DNA of 64,000 nucleotides, taken from Deltaproteobacteria bacterium. GTDB taxonomy: Bacteria > Desulfobacterota > Desulfobacteria > Desulfobacterales > Desulfatirhabdiaceae. How positions within the stretch are numbered: position 1 is the first letter of the stretch; the number at the start of each line of letters is the position of its first letter. Location of the stretch: positions 1-64,000 of the forward strand of contig JACRBZ010000097.1 in the NCBI GenBank assembly GCA_016219185.1, written 5' to 3'. Made by a program: the position numbers and the translations under genes. Under the pieces are notes generated by a model, which saw only the letters and a list, made by a program, of their open reading frames with translations, searched no databases and was not told the DNA's origin. Of this stretch, positions 25,936 through 34,706 are shown piece after piece.

Positions 25936-27663
25936 TTATGACTTGAGTTTTGCCAGATTGTCCCTTGCAAAATCGATGGAAGGGTCAAGGGAAAGCGCCA
26001 GTTCATAATAGTGAATCGCCTCATCGGTTTTCCCCAAATCGCGGTAATTGGAAGCAACGTTGGCATAATCGATGGCGGAGCCGGGATTGAGCGCGATCGC
26101 TTTTTGAAAACAGGCGATGGCTTTTTCATGATCCTTGAGTTTGAAGTGGCAGAATCCCAAAAGGTTATGAATGTCCGTGCGTTCGGAATCATAGCTTTCC
26201 CCTGTTTCAAGAGCGCTGATAGCTTGACTGTAGTCTTCCATTTCCTTGAGCGCGATTCCTAAATACGAATAAATGCTGGGAATATCCTGAAGAACGGGAT
26301 TCAAGTCAAGGGCATGGTTCAGATGGGTACATGCGGTTTTGGGGTCATTCATGGAAAGATAGGCGGTTCCCAGATAAAACTGAAGGTAATATTTGTCCGG
26401 AAGCAGCCGGTCCATTCTCAGAAGCTCGGCGATCGCCTGCTCCGGGGGCTGGGTTTCGGTGATGAGTTTGGCGGCAAACATTCCGACACTGGTCCCCAGA
26501 GCCCGTTCTCTGAAATGGGCGCCCGGAATAATCGTGTAAAATGCCGGAATGTCGAGTCTGGGGTGTCGGGTGTTGATGGCGATAACATCAAGGCCTTTCC
26601 GAGAGAGTGCGCCAATGCAGTTTTCGACTTCGATCCGGATATTGTTGTTTGAAAGGTTCGGAAGCGATTTGATGGAAATGTGGTTTTCCGGTTCAGTGAT
26701 AAAACCCGCCTGATCCAGGCTGCTGAATTTGGGAAGCCCGCTGGCCTCATAATTGGCGCCGGTATTAAAATCTCCGGCCAGTTGCGCCACTTCGGTCAGG
26801 GCCCGGCTGAATGCTTTTTGCGGATCAGGCGTGGTGCCGGCGGTCCAGACGATTTCACTGGTCTGGGGAAAGGTGGCCGGATCATAAGCCAGAATGCCGA
26901 CCGTTGGAATTCCGGTATCCAATGAAAAATCAGAGACAAAAAGCTTAATGCCGGTCCGCTGATATTTTTGAAGCATTTCCCGGACAAGGGGTTCGGTTGC
27001 GGAATCCGGGGATATGGCCGAAACTTTAAGCTGCTTGTGGCTGATGATCGAGGAGACATGGCGCTCGACGATCTCGCAGATTCCCTGACTGAGGGCTTCT
27101 TCCACGCAATTTCCCGCCGACGGACCGTTATATTCATTGATGGTGAAAAACCAGTTAAACGGAACCAGAACCTCTTCTTTCCGGGTCAGGTTATATCCCC
27201 AGGTCCATTTCAAGGGAAGATTTTCAAAAATATTTTGGGTAATCTCCCGTTCGGCGGAATGATCATGAACGGATTGTGCGATCATCTCAAAGGGAATGGC
27301 CCGGGCTTTAAGGTTTTTGTAAGAATCGGTGAAGAAATTGCCTGGCGTGTTGCAGAAGCTGAAAAAACTGAACCGTTCCGCCAGCTCCATCACGGCGCTG
27401 GCTTCGGCCTGGGCCGGTGTTGCGCCTTTGCCCATCTGTTTTCGCGTTCCGGTTACGGCCCTGGCGTCCTTGCCGCAATAACTCAGGTATACCGGAATGT
27501 CCAGTCGTCCATTATCAATCCGGGCAGTTCGCTCCAGAATATCCAGATCAACATGTTTAAATCTTTCTTTTATTTTTTTTACGGTTTCTTCCGGCGGTAA
27601 AACCTTGTCCTGATCCAGCGTATACCGTTTGAATGCATCCTTCAGCACCACCTTGTGGGTCAT
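25936..27663 (-). CDS. YcaO-domain protein with C-terminal TPRs
   Basis: 575 residues from MTHKVVLKD, preceded by GGAGGGAAG; longer frames read antisense through the tRNA gene. The YcaO core (about 60-400) keeps ATP-site residues in SAVMELAERF and NCVEEALSQGICEIVERH. YcaO proteins activate amide backbones with ATP to make azolines or thioamides. Four TPRs (about 430-575) replace the usual C-terminus. No precursor peptide, dehydrogenase, TfuA or E1-like partner gene is near, so it is an orphan YcaO. A housekeeping modification of a protein such as a ribosomal protein or enzyme is possible, but the substrate is unknown. Confidence 0.82.
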   Translation of the reverse strand: MTHKVVLKDAFKRYTLDQDKVLPPEETVKKIKERFKHVDLDILERTARIDNGRLDIPVYLSYCGKDARAVTGTRKQMGKGATPAQAEASAVMELAERFSFFSFCNTPGNFFTDSYKNLKARAIPFEMIAQSVHDHSAEREITQNIFENLPLKWTWGYNLTRKEEVLVPFNWFFTINEYNGPSAGNCVEEALSQGICEIVERHVSSIISHKQLKVSAISPDSATEPLVREMLQKYQRTGIKLFVSDFSLDTGIPTVGILAYDPATFPQTSEIVWTAGTTPDPQKAFSRALTEVAQLAGDFNTGANYEASGLPKFSSLDQAGFITEPENHISIKSLPNLSNNNIRIEVENCIGALSRKGLDVIAINTRHPRLDIPAFYTIIPGAHFRERALGTSVGMFAAKLITETQPPEQAIAELLRMDRLLPDKYYLQFYLGTAYLSMNDPKTACTHLNHALDLNPVLQDIPSIYSYLGIALKEMEDYSQAISALETGESYDSERTDIHNLLGFCHFKLKDHEKAIACFQKAIALNPGSAIDYANVASNYRDLGKTDEAIHYYELALSLDPSIDFARDNLAKLKS

Positions 27664-27753
27664 CTTCCCTCCAAATTCATTTCTTGCGTGATCAATGAAA
27701 TTCTTGACGTTACCGGTTTGATTTGTTAAGTACAAAAATATATCGAAAATTGT

Positions 27754-27826
27754 GGGGATGTAGCTCAGCTGGGAGAGCGCGGCGTTCGCAATGCCGAGGC
27801 CAGGGGTTCGATCCCCCTCATCTCCA
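27754..27826 (+). tRNA. tRNA-Ala (anticodon CGC)
   Basis: Complete cloverleaf: acceptor GGGGATG/CATCTCC with the G3:U70 alanine identity pair, D-arm GCTC/GAGC, anticodon stem CGGCG/TGCCG with loop TTCGCAA (anticodon CGC), T-arm AGGGG-TTCGATC-CCCCT and discriminator A. CCA is not encoded. It is divergent from the YcaO gene, with 90 bp between them. Confidence 0.95.
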
Positions 27827-28170
27827 CTCACTTTGATCGATATGCGCCTGTTTAATCCGCTGGATTCTTTCCCCCTGATGCGGCCCGAGTTAGCGACCTG
27901 CTTTTTCCAATCCTTTTCAGTCTATCATTTTCGGTGCTCAATTGAAATCTATAAAACATCCATGCTGCCATTTATTGGATTTTTAGTACCCCCATACTCA
28001 GGGCTTGCTCCAAAATAATTTGATTTTTCATGACGGATTCTGGTATGGGTGTACCGAAAAGAGGCACCTGCCGGGTAAAAGACCGGTCTAAAACAGTTGG
28101 CCGGGTCGGTGCATTCGCTCAATTCCGCAGGATTCTTTTGTTGAAAGTCCAATCTTTCGAAAGGAGTACA
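27827..28170. other. Gene-free stretch between tRNA-Ala and thioesterase
   Basis: 344 bp without a convincing reading frame. I see no strong hairpin or sigma-54 element. It should hold the thioesterase promoter. Confidence 0.5.
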
Positions 28171-28575
28171 ATGAGCAAACCATTTGAAGTCGGCATGACC
28201 CGCGAACTGAAAATACGCACCCAATCGGAGCAAAGTGCCCGGGTTTTTTACCCCAATCTCCCGGACGTGTTTGCCACGCCTTTCCTTGCAGGATTGATGG
28301 AGCGGGTTTCGGCCGAATTGATCAACGAACGTCTGGACGCGGGCGAACAATCCGTGGGGATATCCATGAACCTGAAGCATATCGCTGCAACTCCCCTGGG
28401 CATGGAAGTCCGCGTGAAAGCCGAAATTTCGGCAGTTGAAGGCAGAAAATTGACATTTGCCCTGGAAGCCTTCGACGATGTGGAAAAGATCGGAGAAGCC
28501 ACTCACGAGCGCTTTATCATTCAGGCGGAAAAGTTCAATGCCCGGGTGGCGGATAAAGCCGGGAAGACCGCGTAG
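28171..28575 (+). CDS. Hot-dog fold acyl-CoA thioesterase
   Basis: 134 residues from MSKPFEVGM, with AAAGGAG just upstream; the in-frame codons further upstream look non-coding. The pattern (VFATPFLAGLMERVSAELI and SVGISMNLKHIAATPLGMEV) fits the FlK/fluoroacetyl-CoA-thioesterase-like hot-dog family, which cleaves short acyl-CoA thioesters. Substrate unknown. A hairpin terminator begins inside its last codons. Confidence 0.78.
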   Translation: MSKPFEVGMTRELKIRTQSEQSARVFYPNLPDVFATPFLAGLMERVSAELINERLDAGEQSVGISMNLKHIAATPLGMEVRVKAEISAVEGRKLTFALEAFDDVEKIGEATHERFIIQAEKFNARVADKAGKTA

Positions 28576-28611
28576 CCCGATCCGAGTGAGGGTATGGGCT
28601 CGCGGTCTTTT
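28566..28611 (+). terminator. Intrinsic terminator overlapping thioesterase stop
   Basis: Arms gaccgcg-t-agccc (28566-28578) and gggctcgcggtc (28596-28607) pair over 12 bp with one bulge, followed by TTTT. The stop codon TAG lies within the left arm. Confidence 0.7.
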
Positions 28612-28615
28612 GATG

Positions 28616-29224
28616 TTATGGCGATTTTTGCAGTTTTTTAATCTCTGCGGCAATCTCCAGGCTAAGTGAGGCAAGCGTTTTGCTTTGCGCGTTCACCAGG
28701 TCCGGGTACCCCGGACCGGAGACTTTTTCTGTATACAGGGACTGGGTCACGGCCACGATTTTCTGGCTTTTCTGATCCTTAAGGGTCCATACGGCATTCA
28801 GCCAGGCGGTTTCTCCCGGTACGCCGTCAAAGCGGTTGACATTCACAACCACCCGGTAGTCCGGTTCGATGAGGAGTTCATCCGTTGAGACAGTGGCACC
28901 TTCGTCGGCCAAAAGAATGCCGATGTTCTCTGCCAAAATGTGTTTGACATCATCCTTTAACGGCCCCGCCCATTTATGAAACTCGGAAAAGCCCACCTGA
29001 TTATCGCTTGTCCGGATGGCGATTTGCGGCCGTTTCAAGCTGTCCGGAAGGATTACCGGCCCGACCGATACGGTGAACCGGGGGGTGAAATCCGGACGTG
29101 CTTCCAGCCGTTGCAACGGGTTCAGGGTGTAATACTTAGCCGGCTGACTTTTTAGAAGGCAGCCGGAAAATGTTGTCATGCAAAGAACCATCCCGAGTAT
29201 CCAGCAATATCTCATGGTATTCAT
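28616..29224 (-). CDS. pqiC: PqiC-type lipoprotein (ABC-transport auxiliary family)
   Basis: 202 residues. Lipobox FSGC puts the lipidated cysteine at 22. The rest has the fold pattern of PqiC/DUF330 (YYTLNPL near the start, VSVGPVILPDSLKRPQIAIR). PqiC sits in the outer membrane and caps the PqiB tube that carries lipids between the membranes. Its ATG overlaps the pqiB stop by four bases (ATGA), so it is coupled to pqiB. Confidence 0.85.
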   Translation of the reverse strand: MNTMRYCWILGMVLCMTTFSGCLLKSQPAKYYTLNPLQRLEARPDFTPRFTVSVGPVILPDSLKRPQIAIRTSDNQVGFSEFHKWAGPLKDDVKHILAENIGILLADEGATVSTDELLIEPDYRVVVNVNRFDGVPGETAWLNAVWTLKDQKSQKIVAVTQSLYTEKVSGPGYPDLVNAQSKTLASLSLEIAAEIKKLQKSP

Positions 29225-30891
29225 TTTTCCGATCCTTTTCCGGTGACGATCGATTCCGGATGACTTTCAAGGTATTCCACCAGTACCCGCAGGGAGCGCG
29301 CGGCATCCGAGAGTTCTTCCAGCGTCTCTTTCATGCGGTATTGCAGGGGAGAATCCGTCTCCAGAACAGCCTTGGATGTGGCCAGCGACAGCTTGGCCTG
29401 TTTCAGGACAGCATTGAGTTCGGGGGCTGTTCCGGTGCGAAGAGATGCGGTCAGCATCTGGATTTCCTTGACGGCGGTGTTCAGTGAGTGCAGGGCTTCC
29501 CCGATTTCCGGAGAGTTGGTAATCCGCCGGGCGCCCTGAAGCGTATCCTTGAGATCATTTCCGATCTGATCAATGGGCAGCTTATCGAGCTTGGCGATAA
29601 ACTGACCGACCTTGGAAGCAATTTCCTCGATCTGTGTCGGAAGGGTCGGGATAACGGGATACTCTCCCTGATAGGTGATGTGCATGGGCGCTGCATTCGG
29701 GAAAAAGTCCAGTGACACGTATTGCTGGCCGGTGACGAGGTTACCGGTTTTCAATTGGGCGCGAAATCCTTTTGCGACCAGGTAATCAATGACTTTTTCA
29801 GGTTCTTTTGGAGCCTTATTATCCTTCAGATTCAACCGGCCGGCTTCGATAACGATCAACACTGGTATCTCAAAGGATTTCTTAATGGCGTCATACTCCA
29901 GTTTTAAATTGATCACCTCTCCGATCTGAATGCCCCGGAACTCGACCGGCGCTCCCGGGGACAGGCCCCTGACCGAAGTGTCGAAATTCAGGAGAAACAG
30001 TTTTTTTTCAGCATAGTCTATTTTTTCAGCCGCATCGCGATTGGCGTACAAGGTGAAAACGGCCTCTTCCTTGGCTGCTTCTCCAGGGCTTTCATAATTG
30101 TTCGGAATGTCGAATGCAATGCCGCCAACCATCAACGAGACAAACGATTCCGTCTGAATCCGGATTCCTTGAGTGTCCAATTTCATGTCAAATCCGCTGG
30201 CGTTCCAGAATCGCGTATTTTCATGGACGTACTGGTGGTAAGGGGCATTGATAAAGATTTTGAACAAAATGCTCGGGCCCTCGGGGTCCAGGTGATAGGC
30301 AATGACTTTCCCAACCGTGATCTGCCGGTAGTAAACCGGTGCGCCAATATCGATCGAGCCTTTGCGGTCCGCCTTCAGGGTAAAAACGCGGCCGGGGTCC
30401 ACGGTCGTGAAAATGGGCGGTTCTTCCAGTCCATTGAATTTTAGTTCGGGCTTTCCGGGCTTTCCGGGATCAATGTCGATATAGGCTCCCGAAAGCAGTG
30501 TGCCAAGTCCTGACACGCCATAGGCAGCCACCCGGGCGCGTACCACCCAGAAGCGTGTATTTTCCGTAAGATATGCTTCAGCCCCTTTAACGAATTGGGC
30601 TTTTACCGAAACCTGGGAAAAATCTTCGGTGAGGGATAATTCCGTAACCTGGCCGACCTCCACATCCTTGAATTTGATCTTGGTTTTACCGGCCTCGAGA
30701 CCCTCGGCGGTTTTAAAGATGATGGTGACTTCGGGACCTTTTTCAGACAGGGTTTTATAAATCAGCCAGCCGCCAATCAAAGCCGCAACCACGGGGACGA
30801 GCCACACGAGGGACAATCGGCGTTTTCTGGCCTGAATGATGGGCTCTGAAAATTCAGAGACATCGGGTTCAAGCGGGGTATTCACAGGCAT
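29221..30891 (-). CDS. pqiB: PqiB, MCE-domain envelope-spanning lipid transport protein
   Basis: 556 residues from MPVNTPLEPD, a start set by AAGGAG 8 bases upstream (an earlier ATG lacks one). An inner-membrane anchor (about 25-45) is followed by three MCE domains beginning near VTIIFKTAEGLEAG, RVFTLKADRKGS and KKLFLLNFDTSVRGL, then a long helical tail that forms the hollow needle in E. coli PqiB. It overlaps pqiA2 by 23 bases. Confidence 0.9.
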   Translation of the reverse strand: MPVNTPLEPDVSEFSEPIIQARKRRLSLVWLVPVVAALIGGWLIYKTLSEKGPEVTIIFKTAEGLEAGKTKIKFKDVEVGQVTELSLTEDFSQVSVKAQFVKGAEAYLTENTRFWVVRARVAAYGVSGLGTLLSGAYIDIDPGKPGKPELKFNGLEEPPIFTTVDPGRVFTLKADRKGSIDIGAPVYYRQITVGKVIAYHLDPEGPSILFKIFINAPYHQYVHENTRFWNASGFDMKLDTQGIRIQTESFVSLMVGGIAFDIPNNYESPGEAAKEEAVFTLYANRDAAEKIDYAEKKLFLLNFDTSVRGLSPGAPVEFRGIQIGEVINLKLEYDAIKKSFEIPVLIVIEAGRLNLKDNKAPKEPEKVIDYLVAKGFRAQLKTGNLVTGQQYVSLDFFPNAAPMHITYQGEYPVIPTLPTQIEEIASKVGQFIAKLDKLPIDQIGNDLKDTLQGARRITNSPEIGEALHSLNTAVKEIQMLTASLRTGTAPELNAVLKQAKLSLATSKAVLETDSPLQYRMKETLEELSDAARSLRVLVEYLESHPESIVTGKGSEK

Positions 30892-31522
30892 CTTCGGACT
30901 CCTTTGCATCCCAGATCAGACGGGGATCGAAACTCATGGCTGCAAACATGGTGATGACCACCACTGCGGCAAAAAACAATACACCTTTCTGGGCCTCTAT
31001 ATTGGCTATGGCCCCCAGGTGAACCAGGGCAACGAGAATGGTTACCGCAAAAATGTCCACCATTGACCAGCGACCGATGGCTTCGGTGAGCCGGTAAAGC
31101 CGGGTTCGATCCCTGGACCGCCAGTTGGAGCGGCGCTGGACAGACATTACGAGAAATGTCAGGATAAACAATTTGAGGAGGGGAACAAAAATGCTGGCCA
31201 CAAAGATGATCAGGGCAATCGGCCACATCCCCGTGGCAATGAAATACATGACGCCGCTCATGATGGTGTCGGTCTGTACCACTCCCAGGGAGGTGACTTT
31301 GGTAATTGGAATCAGGTTGGCCGGAATGTAAAACAGAAATGCCGCAAGGATAAGCGCCCAGGTACGGGCAATGCTGTTACGCTTGCGGGAATGAAGGGTC
31401 GCCCCACACCGTGGACAATTCCCAAGTGAATCGTCTGTTCCGGGGCGTTTTCGTATGAGAAGATGGCAGACCGTGCAACTCACAAGGGATGTGGTTTTGG
31501 CGGTCAATGCTGATGGCGGCAT
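30869..31522 (-). CDS. pqiA: PqiA half-protein, second
   Basis: 217 residues from the ATG at 31522, with GGGAG upstream. An N-terminal zinc ribbon (CTVCHLLI and CPRCGA) is followed by four membrane helices typical of a PqiA domain. PqiA is the inner-membrane part of the Pqi system. E. coli PqiA carries two such domains in one chain; here they are two overlapping genes. It overlaps its upstream partner by 19 bases. Confidence 0.87.
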   Translation of the reverse strand: MPPSALTAKTTSLVSCTVCHLLIRKRPGTDDSLGNCPRCGATLHSRKRNSIARTWALILAAFLFYIPANLIPITKVTSLGVVQTDTIMSGVMYFIATGMWPIALIIFVASIFVPLLKLFILTFLVMSVQRRSNWRSRDRTRLYRLTEAIGRWSMVDIFAVTILVALVHLGAIANIEAQKGVLFFAAVVVITMFAAMSFDPRLIWDAKESEDACEYPA

Positions 31523-32127
31523 TCGTTTTGCTCCCAATGCTCCCAGACCATGTGAGGGTCAAGGGAGGCCAGACAGGCGGCCAGAACGAAAATGAGCGCC
31601 ATGAAACAGAACAAGGCGACATCCGGGAGGATCTGCGCCATTTTTGCCAGTTTGACCATGGAGACGAGAATCCCGAGCATGAAAACCTCCATCATGCTCC
31701 ATGGCTGGAGCTGCTGCATCCAGCGAAAAACATGAAACATGCCGGGTGACCGGCGGTGGAACTTTAATGGAAGCAGGATATAGATCAGCGCCAGAAACTG
31801 GGCCAGGGGAGCGATGACGGTCGTGAACAAAACCAGAACAGCCAGCCACGGCATTCCCGAAGTGTAGAACTGCTGAATCCCGGTCAGCAGGAGCGTGTGC
31901 CGTACCTGCCCCTGAATCTTGAAACCGAGAAAAGGAAACGAATTGGCCATAATCAGCAGGATCAGTCCTGTGATCGCCAATGCAAGCGTTCGTTCGAGGC
32001 TGTTTTGTTTCGGTTTTGCGAGCAATGCGCCGCAGCGGCAGCAACTGGCAGTCATTCCCTCGGAAATGGCTGGAATCCGGTAAAGAAGATCACAGTCGTG
32101 GCATGCCATGAAAGAGCCGGCTTTCAT
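31504..32127 (-). CDS. pqiA: PqiA half-protein, first
   Basis: 207 residues with zinc ribbon cysteines in CHDCDLLY and CCRCGALL, then four membrane helices including LILLIMANSFPFLGF. It corresponds to the first half of E. coli PqiA and heads the four-gene pqi operon. The promoter should lie in the 84 bp before it, shared with the end of the exported-protein gene at 32212. Confidence 0.87.
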   Translation of the reverse strand: MKAGSFMACHDCDLLYRIPAISEGMTASCCRCGALLAKPKQNSLERTLALAITGLILLIMANSFPFLGFKIQGQVRHTLLLTGIQQFYTSGMPWLAVLVLFTTVIAPLAQFLALIYILLPLKFHRRSPGMFHVFRWMQQLQPWSMMEVFMLGILVSMVKLAKMAQILPDVALFCFMALIFVLAACLASLDPHMVWEHWEQNECRHQH

Positions 32128-32211
32128 CCGTTATCCCTTGTTTGGCAGATAGTGTTCAAAAGAAAAAACATCGTTGTCATGGTTTGAAACCTGTCGCCTC
32201 ATGATCGTATC

Positions 32212-32646
32212 TTATTTCAGTTTTATTTCCACACCGTCAACGGAGAGCTTAATCCTTGCCCCTTTGGATAACGAAATAAGTTGGATGGCGACTCCGTTTT
32301 CATTCTTCATCAGGATGGCTCCGACACCTTTAACCATCGTGGCTTCAGAGCCAACAGAGAAATATGATCCACTGAAATCCGAAATATTCTTAAGATAAAA
32401 AACCTTCCCTGTTGCTTTCACCTTGCTGATGCCAATGTCATTAATGGAAAGGCCGTGGATTGTGAAGGGATAATTTTTTCCCTTGAATGTCAAGGTGCCT
32501 TCTCCCCAACTGACGCCAACGCCAAGCGCAACCCCTCTTTGAGTAAGTTTGAGTGTTGCATCGGGCTTATTATCCCGGGCAGATGCAATGCCAGCCAAGA
32601 AAAATAGCGTTGCCAATACTACGAGACCCATTTTTAACCGTTTCAT
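32212..32646 (-). CDS. Small exported protein, possibly DUF1134/EipA-like
   Basis: 144 residues with a signal peptide (cleavage near ASARD, residue 24) and GGAGGAAATG before the start. The mature part is beta-rich and glycine-containing: GVGVSWGEGTLTFKGKNYPF, then GISKVKATGKVFYLKN, DFSGSYFSVGSEATMVKG and KNENGVAIQL. This order resembles EipA/DUF1134 envelope proteins as I remember them, but I cannot confirm the family. It lies directly upstream of the pqi operon on the same strand and may share its envelope role. Confidence 0.5.
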   Translation of the reverse strand: MKRLKMGLVVLATLFFLAGIASARDNKPDATLKLTQRGVALGVGVSWGEGTLTFKGKNYPFTIHGLSINDIGISKVKATGKVFYLKNISDFSGSYFSVGSEATMVKGVGAILMKNENGVAIQLISLSKGARIKLSVDGVEIKLK

Positions 32647-32996
32647 AGCATTTCCTCCATTTTTGGGGTTGTTGTGCGTAGCGGACCACTGCCTGCATAT
32701 TCATGCGTCATTGTCAAAAATATACGACGATGTCAATCTTAATCTGTAGATTGTTTCGGGTATGGAGACGACCTTAATAATGAGTAGCCATGAACGAGGC
32801 ACTTGTGATAATTTGAAACCGCGAATTGCCATGCCGAATCATTGAAGCGATCTGTATTCCGTGGTAAGAGTTAAAATATGCAGATCGCCATTTCATGGAT
32901 AAAGCATCACGCTTTATCCGCACTCAAAACCATGAGGGTGGGAGCGCCTTTTTTGAAAATCAAGCAATCATGCATATGATGTGAACCCCGAAGAAT
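32647..32996. other. Gene-free stretch with a small hairpin
   Basis: 350 bp between divergent genes. The only structure seen is a 9-bp stem, ggataaagc/gctttatcc, at 32897-32919. No clear promoter boxes. Confidence 0.4.
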
Positions 32997-33632
32997 ATGA
33001 ACAGAGAACTATCCATAATTCTTTTCGATCTCGGCGGCGTCCTGGTTGAGCTGCCAGCGCAACCGATACCCGCGGATTGGACGGATCGCGCGCCGGCATC
33101 CGGGCAGAAGTCATCGGGCTGGCTGACTTCGCCCGCGGCAACAGCGTTTGAAAAAGGTGAAATCAGCGCCTCCCGATTCGCCGATGAAATTGTAAAAGAG
33201 ATGAAGCTGTCGATTACGCCTGATGAAATTCTCGCGCGTTTTACCTTCTGGCCAAAAGGACTGTTCCCCGGCACGAAGGCACTGATTGGCAGAATCCCGC
33301 CGCAGTATACGCTGGCGATATTCTCGAATACCAATGAACTTCACTGGCCTCGCCTGATGACCGAAATGGGCTTGGAAGGCTGCTTTGACCATTATTTCGC
33401 ATCGTTTAAGATCGGAATGGCAAAGCCGGACCCGGCTGCATTCCGGTATGTCGTTAATGCCCTGTCGTGTGAACCTTCTGAGATCCTGTTTCTGGATGAC
33501 AGCCAGATGAATGTGGATGCTGCCAGGCTTGTCGGGCTGAAAGCTGAACGGGTCAGCGGCATCGGTCAGGTCGAAAAGGTTTTGGCGGAAAACGGCGTAC
33601 TGGCCGATTCATCGCTTGTTCTCCCTTCATGA
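32997..33632 (+). CDS. HAD-superfamily hydrolase
   Basis: 211 residues. Motif I FDLGGVLVE supplies the nucleophilic aspartate; the residue two further is Gly, as in YihX-like phosphatases. Motif II is FSNTN, motif III the lysine in KPDP, motif IV FLDDS. A helical cap lies between motifs I and II. It probably dephosphorylates a small sugar or nucleotide phosphate. The ribosome-binding site is weak. Confidence 0.8.
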   Translation: MNRELSIILFDLGGVLVELPAQPIPADWTDRAPASGQKSSGWLTSPAATAFEKGEISASRFADEIVKEMKLSITPDEILARFTFWPKGLFPGTKALIGRIPPQYTLAIFSNTNELHWPRLMTEMGLEGCFDHYFASFKIGMAKPDPAAFRYVVNALSCEPSEILFLDDSQMNVDAARLVGLKAERVSGIGQVEKVLAENGVLADSSLVLPS

Positions 33633-33764
33633 CAAACGGTCTTTACGACGTTATGGAACCGATTTTTATAAATCCGTCTTTTTTTACTTCTTGACTTTCC
33701 CTGCTGAGTTCGTCAATTTTGAATGGTTTGTTTCGGGAAAACCCATCACGCAAGGAGGCCATTA

Positions 33765-34538
33765 ATGCCGCAGGAACATGAGATGTTTTCGGCGACCCAG
33801 ATTGAAGAAGTGGCCGTGATCCGTTTCAAGGGAAATCTGCTGTTTCAGTTTTCCGACCTGTATCTGAAAGAAGCGCTGTTTGATCACCTGCACCAGGTTT
33901 CCCATGGCCGGGATATCAAGGTGATCCTCTTGTTCGCAAGTCCGGATAAAATCCGGCGTCAGGAGAAGATTCAGTTTTTTCACGACCTGTCTCAGCCCGG
34001 TGTGGATGTCAAACGCGTTACGCGGATCTTTAATGCCGTCAATCAATTGATTCTGATGATTCAAAAGATACAGAAACTCGTGATCCATGCCGACACCGGT
34101 GAGGTAGGCTCCCTGTTCATGAATGTGAGTCTGGCATGCGATTACCGGGTTATCGGTGATAAAACCGTTTTTCAGTATCCCACCGTCGAGTTGGGTCTGG
34201 TTCCAAAAGGCGGGGGCGTGTTTTTCCTTTCCCGTATTCTCGGTGAAAGTAAAACCCTTGAGCTGCTCTTATCCGGAGATGACGTGGATGCGGCCCGCGC
34301 CCTTGAGCTCGGACTGGTCAATCAGGTGGTCCCCTCAGCGATGCTGGAAGTTTCGGCCATTGAAATTGCTCGAAAATTTGCCCAAAAGCCCATGCGTCTG
34401 ATTACCGGCGTCAAGAAACTTCAGTCCCTGATTTCAAAAGACCTGCCGGTTTTCCTTGAACTGGAAAATCAGATTCTTCTGGAAGCCATTGCATCGGAGC
34501 GGTTTCGAAAACGGTTGAACAAGCACTTGACGGACTGA
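33765..34538 (+). CDS. Crotonase-fold protein lacking the usual catalytic glutamates
   Basis: 257 residues from MPQEHEMFS, with CAAGGAGG upstream. The enoyl-CoA hydratase/isomerase fold is clear from GEVGSLFMNVSLACDYRVI and YPTVELGLVPKGGGVFFL. The two glutamates of true hydratases are absent: the first position is within MNVS and the second reads PTV in place of PEV. It may be an isomerase, a hydrolase or non-catalytic. It stands alone upstream of the RND genes, 168 bp away. Confidence 0.75.
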   Translation: MPQEHEMFSATQIEEVAVIRFKGNLLFQFSDLYLKEALFDHLHQVSHGRDIKVILLFASPDKIRRQEKIQFFHDLSQPGVDVKRVTRIFNAVNQLILMIQKIQKLVIHADTGEVGSLFMNVSLACDYRVIGDKTVFQYPTVELGLVPKGGGVFFLSRILGESKTLELLLSGDDVDAARALELGLVNQVVPSAMLEVSAIEIARKFAQKPMRLITGVKKLQSLISKDLPVFLELENQILLEAIASERFRKRLNKHLTD

Positions 34539-34706
34539 CAAATGAAAACCGCGCTTTGCCGAAGGCATCGCGGCCCCACTTTCGGACGCCGTGAGTCGGG
34601 GGGATACGCGGCCCTTGAAAAATGCGGGGTATGCCGAATAATGATGGTGCACTCTTGTTGCATGTTCTAAAAACCTGTTCTTGCCGATGATGGGCGACAT
34701 CTGACC

